From positions 1,636,001 to 1,700,000 of the forward strand of contig NZ_CAMTTE010000001.1 in NCBI RefSeq assembly GCF_947077775.1: a stretch of DNA of 64,000 bases, in the 5' to 3' direction. This stretch comes from Salinibacter pepae (GTDB taxonomy: Bacteria; Bacteroidota; Rhodothermia; Rhodothermales; Salinibacteraceae). The translations under genes were made by a program, and so were the position numbers. Below are positions 35,871-45,507 of this stretch, piece after piece. Position 1 is the stretch's first letter; every line of letters starts with the position of its first letter. The notes under the pieces were generated by a model. The model was not told the DNA's origin and made no database searches. It worked only from the letters and a program-made list of their open reading frames with translations.

Positions 35871-38171
35871 TCACTGCGTCCCCTCCGCCGCGCGCGGCCG
35901 GAGCACGAACTCGACGTCCCGCGAGACGGTCGCCCCTGTGACCTCGTCGGTCACGCGAACGGTAACCCGCACGTCCTGCGGCTCGTCCCGCTGAATCCCG
36001 GACAGGTCGAGTAGGATCGCCTCCGTCGTGCGGCGGTCGGTGCCCGCCATCGTCATCTCGGTGCTGGTGCGTTGCGTGTCGGTGCCGCGGAAGAGTTCCG
36101 TCCAGCCGCGCCTCGTTTCCCCCTCCGCCTCGTAGGCGATCGAGTACCGGGTTCGGTCGTCGGCGCCGTAGGCGAGGTGGTACAGCTCGAAGGAGAGCAG
36201 GAGGGGGGTCTCTTCGGTGAGGGTGCGGAACGGGTACGGCGTGGCCTGCTCGGTGGGAGGGGCCAGGGACTGCGCACTCGTGTCGGGCAGCGTGAGCACC
36301 TTCACGTCACTCATCTCGACCCCTGGGCCCTCGGCGCGGAGCGGCTCCAGCGAGTCGACACGGGCGGTGGCCACCCGTCGCTTCGGCCCCATCCGTTTCC
36401 CCTCGGACGGCGAGTCGGACGTCCACAGCTGGTACTGCCCCCACTGCAGGCCGAGGCGGTAGCGGCCCGTCGCCCCCTCCAGGGTGAGGGGCGAGGGCAC
36501 AATCATCCGTGTGTCCGTGCCCGTCTGTGCCTCCACCGGATACCGACCGCGCGTCCGCTGCAGCAGCCGGTGCTCGTCGTCGTACTGCGCCGCCGAGACG
36601 GCGATCAGGGACGACGCGGGGGCGCCGGCCTCGCCCAGCCGCAGCCGATCGGCCGGCACGCCCCAGTAGACCTCCGTCCGGGTCGTGCCGTCCGGATCGA
36701 GGAACCGCGCCGTCCGCACCGATACGGGCAGCCGTGCGGTCTCATCGAGCAGGGCGGTCTGCTGACGAGGCATCGCCTCCTCGCGCCGCTCCACGGCCTC
36801 TCGGTCTTCGCGCTCGGCCCGCGTCACCATGCGGGCGACGAACCGGGTCGGGTAGTCGTAGCCCATCGACGAATTCGAGAAGACCCGCCGGGTCTGCCCG
36901 ACGCCCGCTCCCACTTTCGCCGACCGCTGGCCGGCCGAGCCGGACCCACCGCCGGAGCGTTCGGCCGCCCTCGCGGCCGTCGCCTGCATCTCTTGCCAGC
37001 TCGCGTAGTTGGCGATCTTCGAGTATCGCGTGCTGAAGTTGATATGGAACAGGGCCAACTCCCGGTAGATGGCCCGCATGGCCATGAGGGCCGAGTAGGC
37101 AATGTTGAGTCCCCGCTCCGTGTCTGCGCGCTGCCGGGTCAGGTACCGCGGCATGAGCTCGTTGGCCTTCGCCTGCCGGAAGCAATCCGACGTGTTGTCC
37201 TCGGCGAACAGGTAGAAGCCGGACTCGTCGATGTGGGTGTAGAGCCAGATCTCGCTCTTTGGGAAGCTGGACGGGGGGACGTTCACCCCGAAGCGGTAGA
37301 CCTCCTTGAAGAACTCGCCGTCCTCGTAGTTGAGGGATCGCTGCTTGTAGGGGCTTCCAAGCCGGAGGTGCACGAGCCCCCGGTCGTCGAGCGCACTGAC
37401 CCGCTCGGCACATGCGAAGTTCTGACGCACCCGAACGAGGCGGGTGAGGTGCTCCTCCAGGCGCTCGTTCGCGTCGGTGGCCGGAAGGGGATCGAGCCCG
37501 CGCCACCACTCCACGAGGGCCGCCCCGGCGTCGGGTTCGAAGGTCCATTCCGCAGGGGCCGTGGAGCGATCCTGCTGAATCACGCGGGCCAGTGCGGAGT
37601 CGGCCATGAGGGGGGCCATCTGCGCCACCCGCCGGCGCGAGAGGGACCGCATGGCCTCCGACGTGTCGGTGCCGACCCGGCCGAGAAGGGACCGGTAGGC
37701 GTCCACCGCGTAGAGCCGCTCGCCCCGAAGCTGCTCGGGGGTGAGGCCACGCAGGTACGCATCGGCGAGACGGGCGTCGAACCGTCCAACGTTCCAGAGC
37801 GTCCGGAGCCCTGTGCGCCACGCCGACCGCGCCTTCCCCGGCTGGTCGGCCTGCTGATAGGCCCTGCCCAACCAGTACGCGGCGGCGCCGTGGGCCGGGG
37901 AGACAAGCGCGGAGTCAGCGTCCAGTGCCGACCGCAGGAGGGCGGCCGCGTCCGCGGGCTGCCCCCTGCGGAGCAACTCAACCCCTGCTTCGACCTGGGG
38001 CGTGCCGGAGAGGCCCTGCACCTCCGGAATGTCGAGCTGGGCCCACGCGGAGGAAGGGGCCGTGCACAGGCACAGAAGCATTCCCCCGAGCAGGCCACAC
38101 AAGAGGTGCCTCGCACCGACGGACGCGGCTCCCAAGAGTCGGCGCCAAGGGGAACGGGAGGAACTACGCAT
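35871..38171 (-). CDS. GWxTD-domain secreted protein (766 aa)
   Basis: A signal peptide (about 1-45, ending SSAWAQ) precedes a TPR-like helical region (50-160). The GWxTD module follows, with EWWRGLDPLPATDANERLEEH and then DDRGLVHLRLGSP. GWxTD proteins occur in Bacteroidota and Acidobacteriota, and their function is not established. The last 200 residues are beta-rich and contain Ig-like strands. The gene faces away from the CDP-alcohol phosphatidyltransferase gene. Confidence 0.88.
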   Translation of the reverse strand: MRSSSRSPWRRLLGAASVGARHLLCGLLGGMLLCLCTAPSSAWAQLDIPEVQGLSGTPQVEAGVELLRRGQPADAAALLRSALDADSALVSPAHGAAAYWLGRAYQQADQPGKARSAWRTGLRTLWNVGRFDARLADAYLRGLTPEQLRGERLYAVDAYRSLLGRVGTDTSEAMRSLSRRRVAQMAPLMADSALARVIQQDRSTAPAEWTFEPDAGAALVEWWRGLDPLPATDANERLEEHLTRLVRVRQNFACAERVSALDDRGLVHLRLGSPYKQRSLNYEDGEFFKEVYRFGVNVPPSSFPKSEIWLYTHIDESGFYLFAEDNTSDCFRQAKANELMPRYLTRQRADTERGLNIAYSALMAMRAIYRELALFHINFSTRYSKIANYASWQEMQATAARAAERSGGGSGSAGQRSAKVGAGVGQTRRVFSNSSMGYDYPTRFVARMVTRAEREDREAVERREEAMPRQQTALLDETARLPVSVRTARFLDPDGTTRTEVYWGVPADRLRLGEAGAPASSLIAVSAAQYDDEHRLLQRTRGRYPVEAQTGTDTRMIVPSPLTLEGATGRYRLGLQWGQYQLWTSDSPSEGKRMGPKRRVATARVDSLEPLRAEGPGVEMSDVKVLTLPDTSAQSLAPPTEQATPYPFRTLTEETPLLLSFELYHLAYGADDRTRYSIAYEAEGETRRGWTELFRGTDTQRTSTEMTMAGTDRRTTEAILLDLSGIQRDEPQDVRVTVRVTDEVTGATVSRDVEFVLRPRAAEGTQ

Positions 38172-38365
38172 GACACTGTATGTATTGCGCCGGGCCGGAT
38201 GCAGCGACCGGCATCCACAGTCTCTAAGGGTTAAGTAAGATGTTCACTGAACCTTTGTCGTTCCCGCTGCTCGCGTGGCCTGCCCGTAGCCGTTACAATT
38301 GTGTAGAGGAGGAATCCGTCGGGGACGGGCGGCGTGTGTTGTTGCCCAGTGCAACATGTCCATCG

Positions 38366-39085
38366 GTGTTTGCCTTCGTGCCCTCCTTTGCGACACGCCT
38401 CCGGTCTACGACGCGCATCGAGCGCTGGTCGCTCGTCAACGCCGTTGCCGTGCTTCTCGCGGCCGTGGGCGCCGTGTGGCTCCGGGCCCTCGATCCAATT
38501 CTGATCGTGGGCGTGGCGATGCTTGGGGGACTTGTGGGCATCGAACGGGCCCGGTGGACCCCCCACGGCACATTCGGCGTGGCCAATGGCGTGACGGCAC
38601 TTCGGGTGGGCCTACTGGGCCTGCTCGCCCCCGCAGCGTCCGTCGGCCCGTGGCCCCTCGTCGTGCTGAGCCTCCTCTTTTTGGGCCTCGACGGCCTCGA
38701 CGGATGGCTGGCCCGTCGGTATCATCTCTCCTCGTCGTTCGGGGCGTTCTTCGACAAAGAGACCGACGCCCTCTTTCTGCTTCTGCTCTGTGGCCTCGCG
38801 GCGTTCCGGGACGTCCTCCCGCTCTGGATTGTGGGCGCCGGCCTGCTGCGCTACGGGTTCGTAGTGGTGCTCTTTCTCCTTCCGACGCCCCGGAAGACCG
38901 AATCCCGTTCGTCCCTCGCCCGGTACGTGTTCGGGGCCACGGTCGGGGCGCTTCTCGTATCGTTCCTTCTGCCTCCGGGCCTGTCACGCCCGCTCGTGGC
39001 CGTGGCCACGGCGGCCTTGCTCGTGTCGTTCGGGCGGTCGCTCTGGGGGATCGTTGCTCCGCAGTGGGTGTTGAGGGAACCCTGA
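38366..39085 (+). CDS. CDP-alcohol phosphatidyltransferase family membrane enzyme (about 239 aa)
   Basis: Transfers a phosphatidyl or related group from a CDP-lipid to an alcohol. The family motif is complete: DGLDGWLAR, then 8 residues, GAFFDKETD, supplying the metal-binding Asp residues. At least five hydrophobic segments are visible. I chose GTG at 38366, close before the first helix. An ATG at 38240 in the same frame would add 42 residues of unlikely composition. The acceptor alcohol is unknown. The frameshifted AlkP-type gene follows 58 bp downstream. Confidence 0.85.
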   Translation: MFAFVPSFATRLRSTTRIERWSLVNAVAVLLAAVGAVWLRALDPILIVGVAMLGGLVGIERARWTPHGTFGVANGVTALRVGLLGLLAPAASVGPWPLVVLSLLFLGLDGLDGWLARRYHLSSSFGAFFDKETDALFLLLLCGLAAFRDVLPLWIVGAGLLRYGFVVVLFLLPTPRKTESRSSLARYVFGATVGALLVSFLLPPGLSRPLVAVATAALLVSFGRSLWGIVAPQWVLREP

Positions 39086-39143
39086 TCGGAGAGGGGGGGC
39101 ACGCCGATTCGGGTTCGCCGTTCTCCTCCGGAGTGATCACGCC

Positions 39144-40867
39144 ATGTCGACTCGCTGGCACACCTCGGTCTCCGCCCCCGGTCGGGTCTGGGGCTCGTTC
39201 ATCGGGGCGTGGGGCCTGCTCACACTGCTTCCGTTCCTTCCGGCCCTCGCGACGCCGCGCCCCCGAAGTCCGTACTTTCCCCTCTGCGTGGAGGTCCTGG
39301 TGCTCGGGACGGCCGTCGTCTACGCCCACCGGACGCGGTGGGCCCGCGCGGCCCGCCTCGGGGCGGGGCTCGGGCTCGGCCTGCTGCTGCTCTACGAAGT
39401 GTACGACGCGACGGTGTACGTCGCCACACGCCGCAGCGGCATCCTCTACGAGGACCTGCAGTACGTGGACAACCTGAGCTATCTTCTGCTCGACCTCTGG
39501 TCGTGGCGCGTGGGCGTCCTCGCCGTCCTGGCGCTCGCCGGTATGGGGGCTGCCGGGCGGCCCTGCTGGCCGTGCACCTCGCGGCCTGGCCCCTCGTCGC
39601 CGTGGTGGGGCCGGCCCTGGAGCTCGGCTCCGTGAACATGACGTACCAGTCGTCCGGCGAGCGGACCCGAGTGCGCACGACGACCGCTCGCGCCGTGGCC
39701 AACGCCCGGGCCTCGCTGCGCCTCCAAACGATGCTCGACTCGATGCGGACGGCCCCGGTCGATTCCGCCTACGCGGCCTACGACACCCTCGCCCTCAACC
39801 GGCGCCCGTCCATTTACCTTCTCATGGTGGAGTCGTACGGATCGACCCTCAACGCGCACCCGTCGCTTCGCGCCCCGTACCGTGCCCTCATGCGGCGCAC
39901 CGACTCGGTCTTTGCCGCGAACGGCTGGCACCGGGCCACCGCCCGGAGCGACATTCCCGTGCGGGGCGGGCGGTCGTGGCTGTCCATCGCCTCCCTGTTG
40001 ACCGGCACACGGGTGGGCCACCAGCTGCTCTTCAACCAGTTCCAGGCCGCCGCGGACGACTCGACCCGCACGGTCCCTCATCTCGTCCGCTTTCTCGACG
40101 GGCAGGGCTACCGCACCGTGGCCCTCCAGCCCTTTACCTTCGAGCGTCCCGGCCTCCCCGTTCGCAACCTCTACGACTTCGACGTTCCCACCTACCGGGA
40201 CGACCTCAACTACCGGGGCCCCTCCTACGGCCTCGCGGACGCCCCCGACCAGTACAGCCTCCACCACACCCACGAGACGCATCTGACCCCGTCCCCCGAT
40301 CCGTTTTTCCTGTTCTTCGAAACCGTCGACTCGCACTCGCTCTGGAACTACGGCCTGCCGCCCTACCTCGACGACTGGGCCCGATTCAACGAGCAAACGG
40401 AGGCCACCCGCTCCCCCCATCCCAACGCGGAGTCGTTTCCCCCGGTCTTTCTACCGGACTCCATCACCGCCCCCACCATCTACGACCAGCCCACGCCGCT
40501 GCGCTACCTCCGCCATGTGGCCCACGAGCTGCGCGTCCTCCGCGAGTACCTGGTCGAGAAGGCCCCGCCCGGCAGCCTCGTGCTCCTGCTCGGCGACCAC
40601 CAGCCGCCCCTAATCGACTCGGCGAACCGCACCGTTCCCCTCCACGTGCTGAGCACCGACTCGACACTGGTCGCGCACGCCCGCCGGCATGGGTTTACGG
40701 AGGGCCTCCTCCCCACCCCCGAGAGCCCAACGCTTCGCCAGGAGGGCCTGTACTCGTTTCTCGTCCGCCTGCTGGCCGCCCACGACCGGGGTGCCGCGCC
40801 GGCGGACACGGCCGCCCTCCCGCCGCTGCGGCCCCGCGGGGTGCCGCCGTCCCTCCTGGTGCCGTAG
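39144..40867 (+). CDS. AlkP-superfamily (sulfatase / LTA-synthase-like) membrane enzyme, frameshifted
   Basis: The frame from 39144 encodes four membrane helices and reads through VGVLAVLALAGMGAAG at about 39555. The continuation, beginning AALLAVHLAAWPLVAVVG, lies in another frame that runs to 40867. One missing base near 39556 joins them. The catalytic part has PSIYLLMVESYGSTL, then GGRSWLSIASLLTG, DSHSLW and the metal motif LLLGDHQPP. The fold resembles lipoteichoic-acid synthases and phosphoethanolamine transferases. Its neighbour is a CDP-alcohol transferase, which suggests lipid head-group or polymer work. It could be a real pseudogene or a sequence error. Confidence 0.8.
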
Positions 40868-40874
40868 CCGGGTC

Positions 40875-41945
40875 CTAGGGGGCCGTCCCCACGGCCCGCG
40901 TCCGCAGGGTGGCGAGGGCCGTCCGGAACTGAGCCGCCGCCTCCGTCCACGTCGGAAAGTCGCGACTGCGGCGCCACGCCGCCTGTCCCCTGTGCGCCCG
41001 CGCCATCGGGTCGGTGAGAAGCGACCGCAGCGCGGCCCGGAGCGGCTGCGGGCCGTCCGGCGGCACGAGGGCGCCCACCGGTGCGTCCCCGGCGTTCTCC
41101 GGCATGCCCCCCACACGATGCCCCACCACCGGCAGGCCGCGGGCCATCGCCTCGCGGGTCGACAGGCTGCACGTCTCGAAGCGGGACGGGAGCACGAACA
41201 GGCCTGCCCGGTCGTACTGCGTGCGGAGCGCCTCGGGCGCGATCGGCCCGGTCCACGTCACCCGGTCGGCGAGCCCCGCCGCCCGGAGCCGCCGGAAGAG
41301 GCCTGCGGCATAGGCCGGATCGAGCGTGGCGTCCCCGACCAGCGTCCACGTCCACGGCCGATCTCGCAGGGCACGGAGCACGTCCACGAACGACTGGAGG
41401 CCCTTTTCGGGAAGCAGGTTGGCCACCGTGAGCATTCGCGGCCTGCCGCGCCCCGGCCGGTCGGGGAGGGCCCCGCGGTACCGCTCGCCAAGGCCCGGCC
41501 GGACGACCCGGACCCGCTCTGCGGGCGGCCCCTCCCCCACGAGGGCCTGCTTCACGTACCGGCTCGTCGTCACGGCCCCGTCCACCACGTCCAGGGTTGC
41601 ACGCTCATCCGCAACGCCGTCCGAGTCCGGGGCGTGGGGATCGATGCAGCGCAGGTAGTGCACGAGCAGAATCAGGGGCGTCGCGGTGCGCTCCCGAACG
41701 GCCCGCAGCGCGTCCGGATGGCGCGCCAGGAGGCTGTCCACCACGATGAGGCTCGCGCCCGGCCGGTTCAGCCCCGGGGCCGGACGTGTGTCCGGGGCCC
41801 ACGTCTGTACCCGAACGGACGTCTCGGGCCGGAGGCCCGCCACCATCCGCCGGTTGAACACGTTGCCGCCGGTCTGCAGGTCGTGGATGTCGGGAACGAG
41901 GAAGACGATCGGTCCGTTCTCCGGCTCGTTCGTCATGGGGCTCAT
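40875..41945 (-). CDS. GT4-family glycosyltransferase (356 aa)
   Basis: GT-B fold with an N-terminal GGNVFNRRMV acceptor side. The C-terminal donor site has the E-x7-E motif in SRFETCSLSTREAMARGLP, then VVGHRVGGMPEN. Donor and acceptor are unknown. The start at 41945 (MSPMTNEP) or 41936 (MTNEPENG) is preferred over 42017. It converges tail-to-tail with the AlkP-type gene, 7 bp apart, so the two may belong to one envelope locus. Confidence 0.9.
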   Translation of the reverse strand: MSPMTNEPENGPIVFLVPDIHDLQTGGNVFNRRMVAGLRPETSVRVQTWAPDTRPAPGLNRPGASLIVVDSLLARHPDALRAVRERTATPLILLVHYLRCIDPHAPDSDGVADERATLDVVDGAVTTSRYVKQALVGEGPPAERVRVVRPGLGERYRGALPDRPGRGRPRMLTVANLLPEKGLQSFVDVLRALRDRPWTWTLVGDATLDPAYAAGLFRRLRAAGLADRVTWTGPIAPEALRTQYDRAGLFVLPSRFETCSLSTREAMARGLPVVGHRVGGMPENAGDAPVGALVPPDGPQPLRAALRSLLTDPMARAHRGQAAWRRSRDFPTWTEAAAQFRTALATLRTRAVGTAP

Positions 41946-42061
41946 GGCAGTTGGGCCTCGCGGTTGGGGAGTGCGGGCGGAGACAACTCCCGTCGTTGCT
42001 CTCCGTTGGGGGGACACGCCATCACGACACGTTCGTTCTTCTCATTGCCATCTGCTCCTCC

Positions 42062-42835
42062 ATGGCCGGACACACGCGCAAGTGGGCAAAGGTAAAACGC
42101 AAGAAGCAAAAGGACGACCGGCGCAAGTCGAAGGTCTGGGCCCGGCTGTCGCAGGAGATTGAGAAGGCCGCCCGGGAGGGCGGCGGCGACCCGGACGCCA
42201 ATGTGGCCCTCTCGCAGGCCCTAGAGCGGGCCCGGGAGGAGGACATGGCGAAGGACACGATTGAGCGGGCCATCAAGCGGGGCACGGGGGAGCTGGAGGA
42301 GGAGGGCCGCGAGAAGGTGACCTACGAAGGCTACGCCCCCCACGGGGTGGCCGTCTTCGTGGAGGGGGAGACGGAGAACATCAATCGTACCGTAAAAGAC
42401 CTCCGCAACCTGTTCTCCGACCACGGCGGCAACCTGGGCAAGGACGGGTCCGTCGCGTACCTGTTCGAGCAAAAGGGGCGCTTCGAGATTGCCGCCGACG
42501 CCACGGACGAGATGACGCTCTTCGAGGTCGCCGTGGAGGCCGGCGCGGAGGAGGTCGACGAGACCGACGGGGCGTACGTCGTCACCACCGACCGGGATGC
42601 CTTTGCCGACGTGGGCGAGGCCCTCGACGAGGCCGGCCTTCCCGTGGAGGCGAACGCCCTCGTGCGCGCGCCGGCGACGACCGTTGCGCTGGCCCCCAAC
42701 GAGCGCGACGCGGTGCGGGGCCTGATCGAGAAGATCAACGGCCTCCGGGACGTGACGTCCGTCTACACCACCCTGGAGATCGACGGCACCCCGCTGGCGC
42801 TCGGCGTGGACGTGGCCCTCCCCGCTGGACATTGA
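42062..42835 (+). CDS. YebC/PmpR-family protein (257 aa)
   Basis: The N-terminus MAGHTRKWAKVKRKKQKDD and the NVALSQALERAREEDMAKDT block identify the YebC/TACO1 family. Such proteins act as translation factors that relieve ribosome stalling on polyproline, or were earlier described as DNA-binding regulators. The start at 42062 gives the conserved MAGH. The next gene is ruvC, 56 bp downstream. A yebC-ruvC pairing is common in bacteria. Confidence 0.95.
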   Translation: MAGHTRKWAKVKRKKQKDDRRKSKVWARLSQEIEKAAREGGGDPDANVALSQALERAREEDMAKDTIERAIKRGTGELEEEGREKVTYEGYAPHGVAVFVEGETENINRTVKDLRNLFSDHGGNLGKDGSVAYLFEQKGRFEIAADATDEMTLFEVAVEAGAEEVDETDGAYVVTTDRDAFADVGEALDEAGLPVEANALVRAPATTVALAPNERDAVRGLIEKINGLRDVTSVYTTLEIDGTPLALGVDVALPAGH

Positions 42836-42891
42836 CCCCGGCGCGGGCCATCTTGGGGATCCGCCCTTCTTCCCTCCCACTGTGCAGACCG

Positions 42892-43431
42892 ATGATTATT
42901 CTCGGCGTCGACCCCGGCTCCCGCGCCACCGGCTACGGCCTCGTCGCCCCCTCCGGCGGCGACGAGCGCCTCGTGGCCGCCGACACCATTCGCCTCGCGG
43001 ACACCGACGACCATCCCACCCGCCTGAAGCAGATCTACGACGCGCTCGTCGACGTCATCGACGCGCACGGCCCCGACGAATTTGCGGTCGAGATGCCGGT
43101 GTACGGCCAAAATCCCCAGTCCATGCTGAAGCTGGGGCGGGCCCAGGCCGCCGCGATGATGGCGGCCCTCAACCGCGACCTGCCCGTGGCCCAGTACACC
43201 CCGAAGGAGGTCAAAAAGTCCGTGACGGGCAACGGCAACGCCTCCAAGAAGCAGGTCGGGTTTATGATCGAGTCGATCCTGTCCGCCGGGGAGCAGACCT
43301 TCGCGCACGACACCGCCGATGCCCTCGCCATTGCGTTGTGCCACGGCAACCGCGACGCGCACGACGACGGGGCCTCCTACACCGGATGGGCCAGCTTCGT
43401 CGACGCCAATCCCGACCGTGTGTCGGAGTAG
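42892..43431 (+). CDS. ruvC: Holliday-junction endonuclease RuvC (179 aa)
   Basis: Resolves Holliday junctions together with RuvAB. The catalytic acidic residues are visible: Asp7 in ILGVDPGSRATGYG, Glu in FAVEMPVYGQNP and Asp in HDTADALAIAL. The length is normal. I chose the start at 42892, which gives MIILGVDPG. It follows the yebC-family gene and converges with the DUF4290-like gene. Confidence 0.97.
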   Translation: MIILGVDPGSRATGYGLVAPSGGDERLVAADTIRLADTDDHPTRLKQIYDALVDVIDAHGPDEFAVEMPVYGQNPQSMLKLGRAQAAAMMAALNRDLPVAQYTPKEVKKSVTGNGNASKKQVGFMIESILSAGEQTFAHDTADALAIALCHGNRDAHDDGASYTGWASFVDANPDRVSE

Positions 43432-43488
43432 CGGCGCCGTCGATGGGGGGCACCGACGGCCTTCCCTCTACCCCGGTCCGCGGACGTC

Positions 43489-43764
43489 CTAACGGTACCC
43501 CTTTTCTTTGTCCCGCACCCGAACCACCTGCTCCACCTCCTCGGTGTCGAGTTGGCCGCCGCTCAGTTCGTGGGCAAGGTCGGCAATCCGCTCCACCTTC
43601 TTGGGGGCCTGCCGCCACTCCGGATGGGCCTGGTCGATGAGACTAATGAGGATGCGGAGATACGGGTATCGCTCCTCGCGCGAGTCCAGCTCAGCGACGG
43701 ACTGTGCGAAGAGCTCAGCGTTTCGGCCCACCTGTCGGTCGACCATCGTCGAATCGTAGCGCAT
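43489..43764 (-). CDS. DUF4290-like small protein (91 aa)
   Basis: The N-terminal part (VDRQVGRNAELFAQSVAELD, SREERYPYLRILISLIDQ) resembles the Bacteroidota family DUF4290: GRN, an REER segment, then helices ending with a HPEWR motif. The function is unknown. It is shorter than most family members. It converges with ruvC. Confidence 0.75.
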   Translation of the reverse strand: MRYDSTMVDRQVGRNAELFAQSVAELDSREERYPYLRILISLIDQAHPEWRQAPKKVERIADLAHELSGGQLDTEEVEQVVRVRDKEKGYR

Positions 43765-44044
43765 AACGGGGCGCCTTCAAACCAAAGCCATTGAGGGGTC
43801 GTCCGCCCATTCGTGCCCCGATAGGGCTCTTAGGGACGGTTTTGCACAGGGCAATAGGACCGTCGTCAACGCGGTGCCGGGCCGAGAGTTGCCTCTCTCG
43901 TCGGCACCCTCGTCTCGCCCCCCGGAGTCGTCTCGATGGTTTCACTTCTTTGACGGACGGCGAAACGTGCACCAGAGGGATCGGGCGAACCTGGCCTCAC
44001 ACGTTTCGTACGCTCTACCAGTGTTTACCAGGCCCCGCAGTACC

Positions 44045-44329
44045 ATGAGCAACCGCTCCGACGAGTCTTCCACTCCGTATCAGCTTGATCGTCTCCAAGA
44101 GGTGCCGGCCTTTCACCGGGACGCCCGCCGGGACGGCCGACTGTCCGAGGGGCAACTGGTCTACTACGGCCCGCAGCCCTCGTACTATGGCATCGGCGAG
44201 GTGAAGCGCATCAACGGCTCCGACATCGCGGTGGATTTCCGCGGCACTGGCCTCTTCAACGTCCACGAAGAAATTATCGAACAGCGCTACCTTATCGGCA
44301 TTCCCCCGGAGAAAATGGCGGAGCTGTAG
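44045..44329 (+). CDS. Small protein with a CarD/SH3-like segment (94 aa)
   Basis: Not firmly recognised. Residues 38-80 (LSEGQLVYYGPQPSYYGIGE, then a strand pair with VDFRGTGLFNVHEE) look like a small beta barrel of the CarD/Tudor or SH3 type, in which case it could bind protein or nucleic acid. The start at 44045 is the first good ATG; the frame runs further upstream without motifs. It is divergent from the DUF4290-like gene across 280 bp that show no other gene. Confidence 0.65.
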   Translation: MSNRSDESSTPYQLDRLQEVPAFHRDARRDGRLSEGQLVYYGPQPSYYGIGEVKRINGSDIAVDFRGTGLFNVHEEIIEQRYLIGIPPEKMAEL

Positions 44330-44501
44330 CCTCTCGCCTGGGGGGTTGGGCGCGGGGGCCTCCACGGGGCGGCTCATCGGCCCGCTCAACACGTCGTTCT
44401 CCCGTCCGGCGCCTCGTCAGTCTCGACGGTTTCTTTTTCCCCCTGTGCCTTCTTTCTTAACAGGAGGATCGCGTTCTGGCATCTCTTAACCTTTCCTTCT
44501 T

Positions 44502-45452
44502 ATGGCACACCTTGAGGTGTCCCGCGTGACGAAGCGCTACGGCAACACCGTGGCGGTCGACGATGTGTCGTTCTCGGCCGAGCCCGGCCGCATCCTCGGC
44601 CTTCTGGGGCCCAACGGGGCCGGCAAAACCTCGACGATCCGAATGATCACCTACATTGCCGTGCCCGACGCCGGCGCGGTTCGCTACGACGGGCGCACCG
44701 TTGGGCCCTGGAGCCAACAGCGGATGGGCTACCTGCCGGAGGAGTCGGGCCTCTACAAGCGCCTCGGGGTGAAGGAGCAGCTCGTCTATCTCGGCACGCT
44801 CAAGGGCCTCTCGCGGGCCACGGCCGCCGACCGGGCCGACTACTGGCTCGACCGCTTCGACGCCACCGACTGGGCCGACATGACGACCGAGGAACTATCG
44901 AAGGGCATGCAGCAGAAGATCCAGTTCATCGCGACGCTGCTGCACGACCCGTCCCTCCTCATTTTCGACGAGCCCTTCAGCGGCCTCGACCCCATCAACG
45001 CCGACCTCCTGCGCGACATCATCCTGGAGCTGCGCCGCGACGATCGCACGATCCTGTTTGCCTCCCACCGCATGGAGCAGGTGGAGCAGCTCTGCGACGA
45101 CATCTGCCTGATGGCCGAGGGGGACGTGGTCCTCCAGGGCCCGCTCCGCGACGTGAAGGCGCAGTTTGGACAGAATACGCTCGTTCTCGAGTTCGACGGC
45201 GACGGCGCCTTCATCGACGAGCTCGTGGCCGCCGGGCAGGTGCGCATCAACACCCGCAGTGCCCACCGCGCCGAACTGACCCTGGCCGACGGCACCGACG
45301 CCCGGCAGGTGCTCAACCGCGCGCTCGATCGCACCGACGAGCTCTACCGCTACGAGCGCGTGGCCCCGCCCCTGAACGAGATCTTCGTCGAGGTGGTGGG
45401 GGAGGCCGAGGCCCAGCGCATGCGCGAAGAGGCCGCCGCGGGCGCTGCCTGA
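44502..45452 (+). CDS. ABC exporter ATP-binding protein (NatA type, 316 aa)
   Basis: Walker A GPNGAGKT at 36-43, signature LSKGMQQKIQ, Walker B LLIFDEPFSGLDP and the H-loop SHRMEQVEQ are all present. A C-terminal extension of 90 residues (DUF4162-like) is typical of NatA-type exporters. It is followed 55 bp downstream by its permease. The substrate is unknown; NatAB systems export Na+ or other small solutes, which would suit a halophile, but this is inference. Confidence 0.93.
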   Translation: MAHLEVSRVTKRYGNTVAVDDVSFSAEPGRILGLLGPNGAGKTSTIRMITYIAVPDAGAVRYDGRTVGPWSQQRMGYLPEESGLYKRLGVKEQLVYLGTLKGLSRATAADRADYWLDRFDATDWADMTTEELSKGMQQKIQFIATLLHDPSLLIFDEPFSGLDPINADLLRDIILELRRDDRTILFASHRMEQVEQLCDDICLMAEGDVVLQGPLRDVKAQFGQNTLVLEFDGDGAFIDELVAAGQVRINTRSAHRAELTLADGTDARQVLNRALDRTDELYRYERVAPPLNEIFVEVVGEAEAQRMREEAAAGAA

Positions 45453-45507
45453 CCGCCGCCGCTCCGACTCGCTCTTGTGTCTCTCCCACCCCGCCCCCGG
45501 ACCCCGA

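Noticed and set aside
36072..38234. A 720-residue plus-strand frame opposite the GWxTD gene
   Set aside because: Antisense to a protein with signal peptide and family motif; Arg/Gly/Leu-rich with no recognisable domain.
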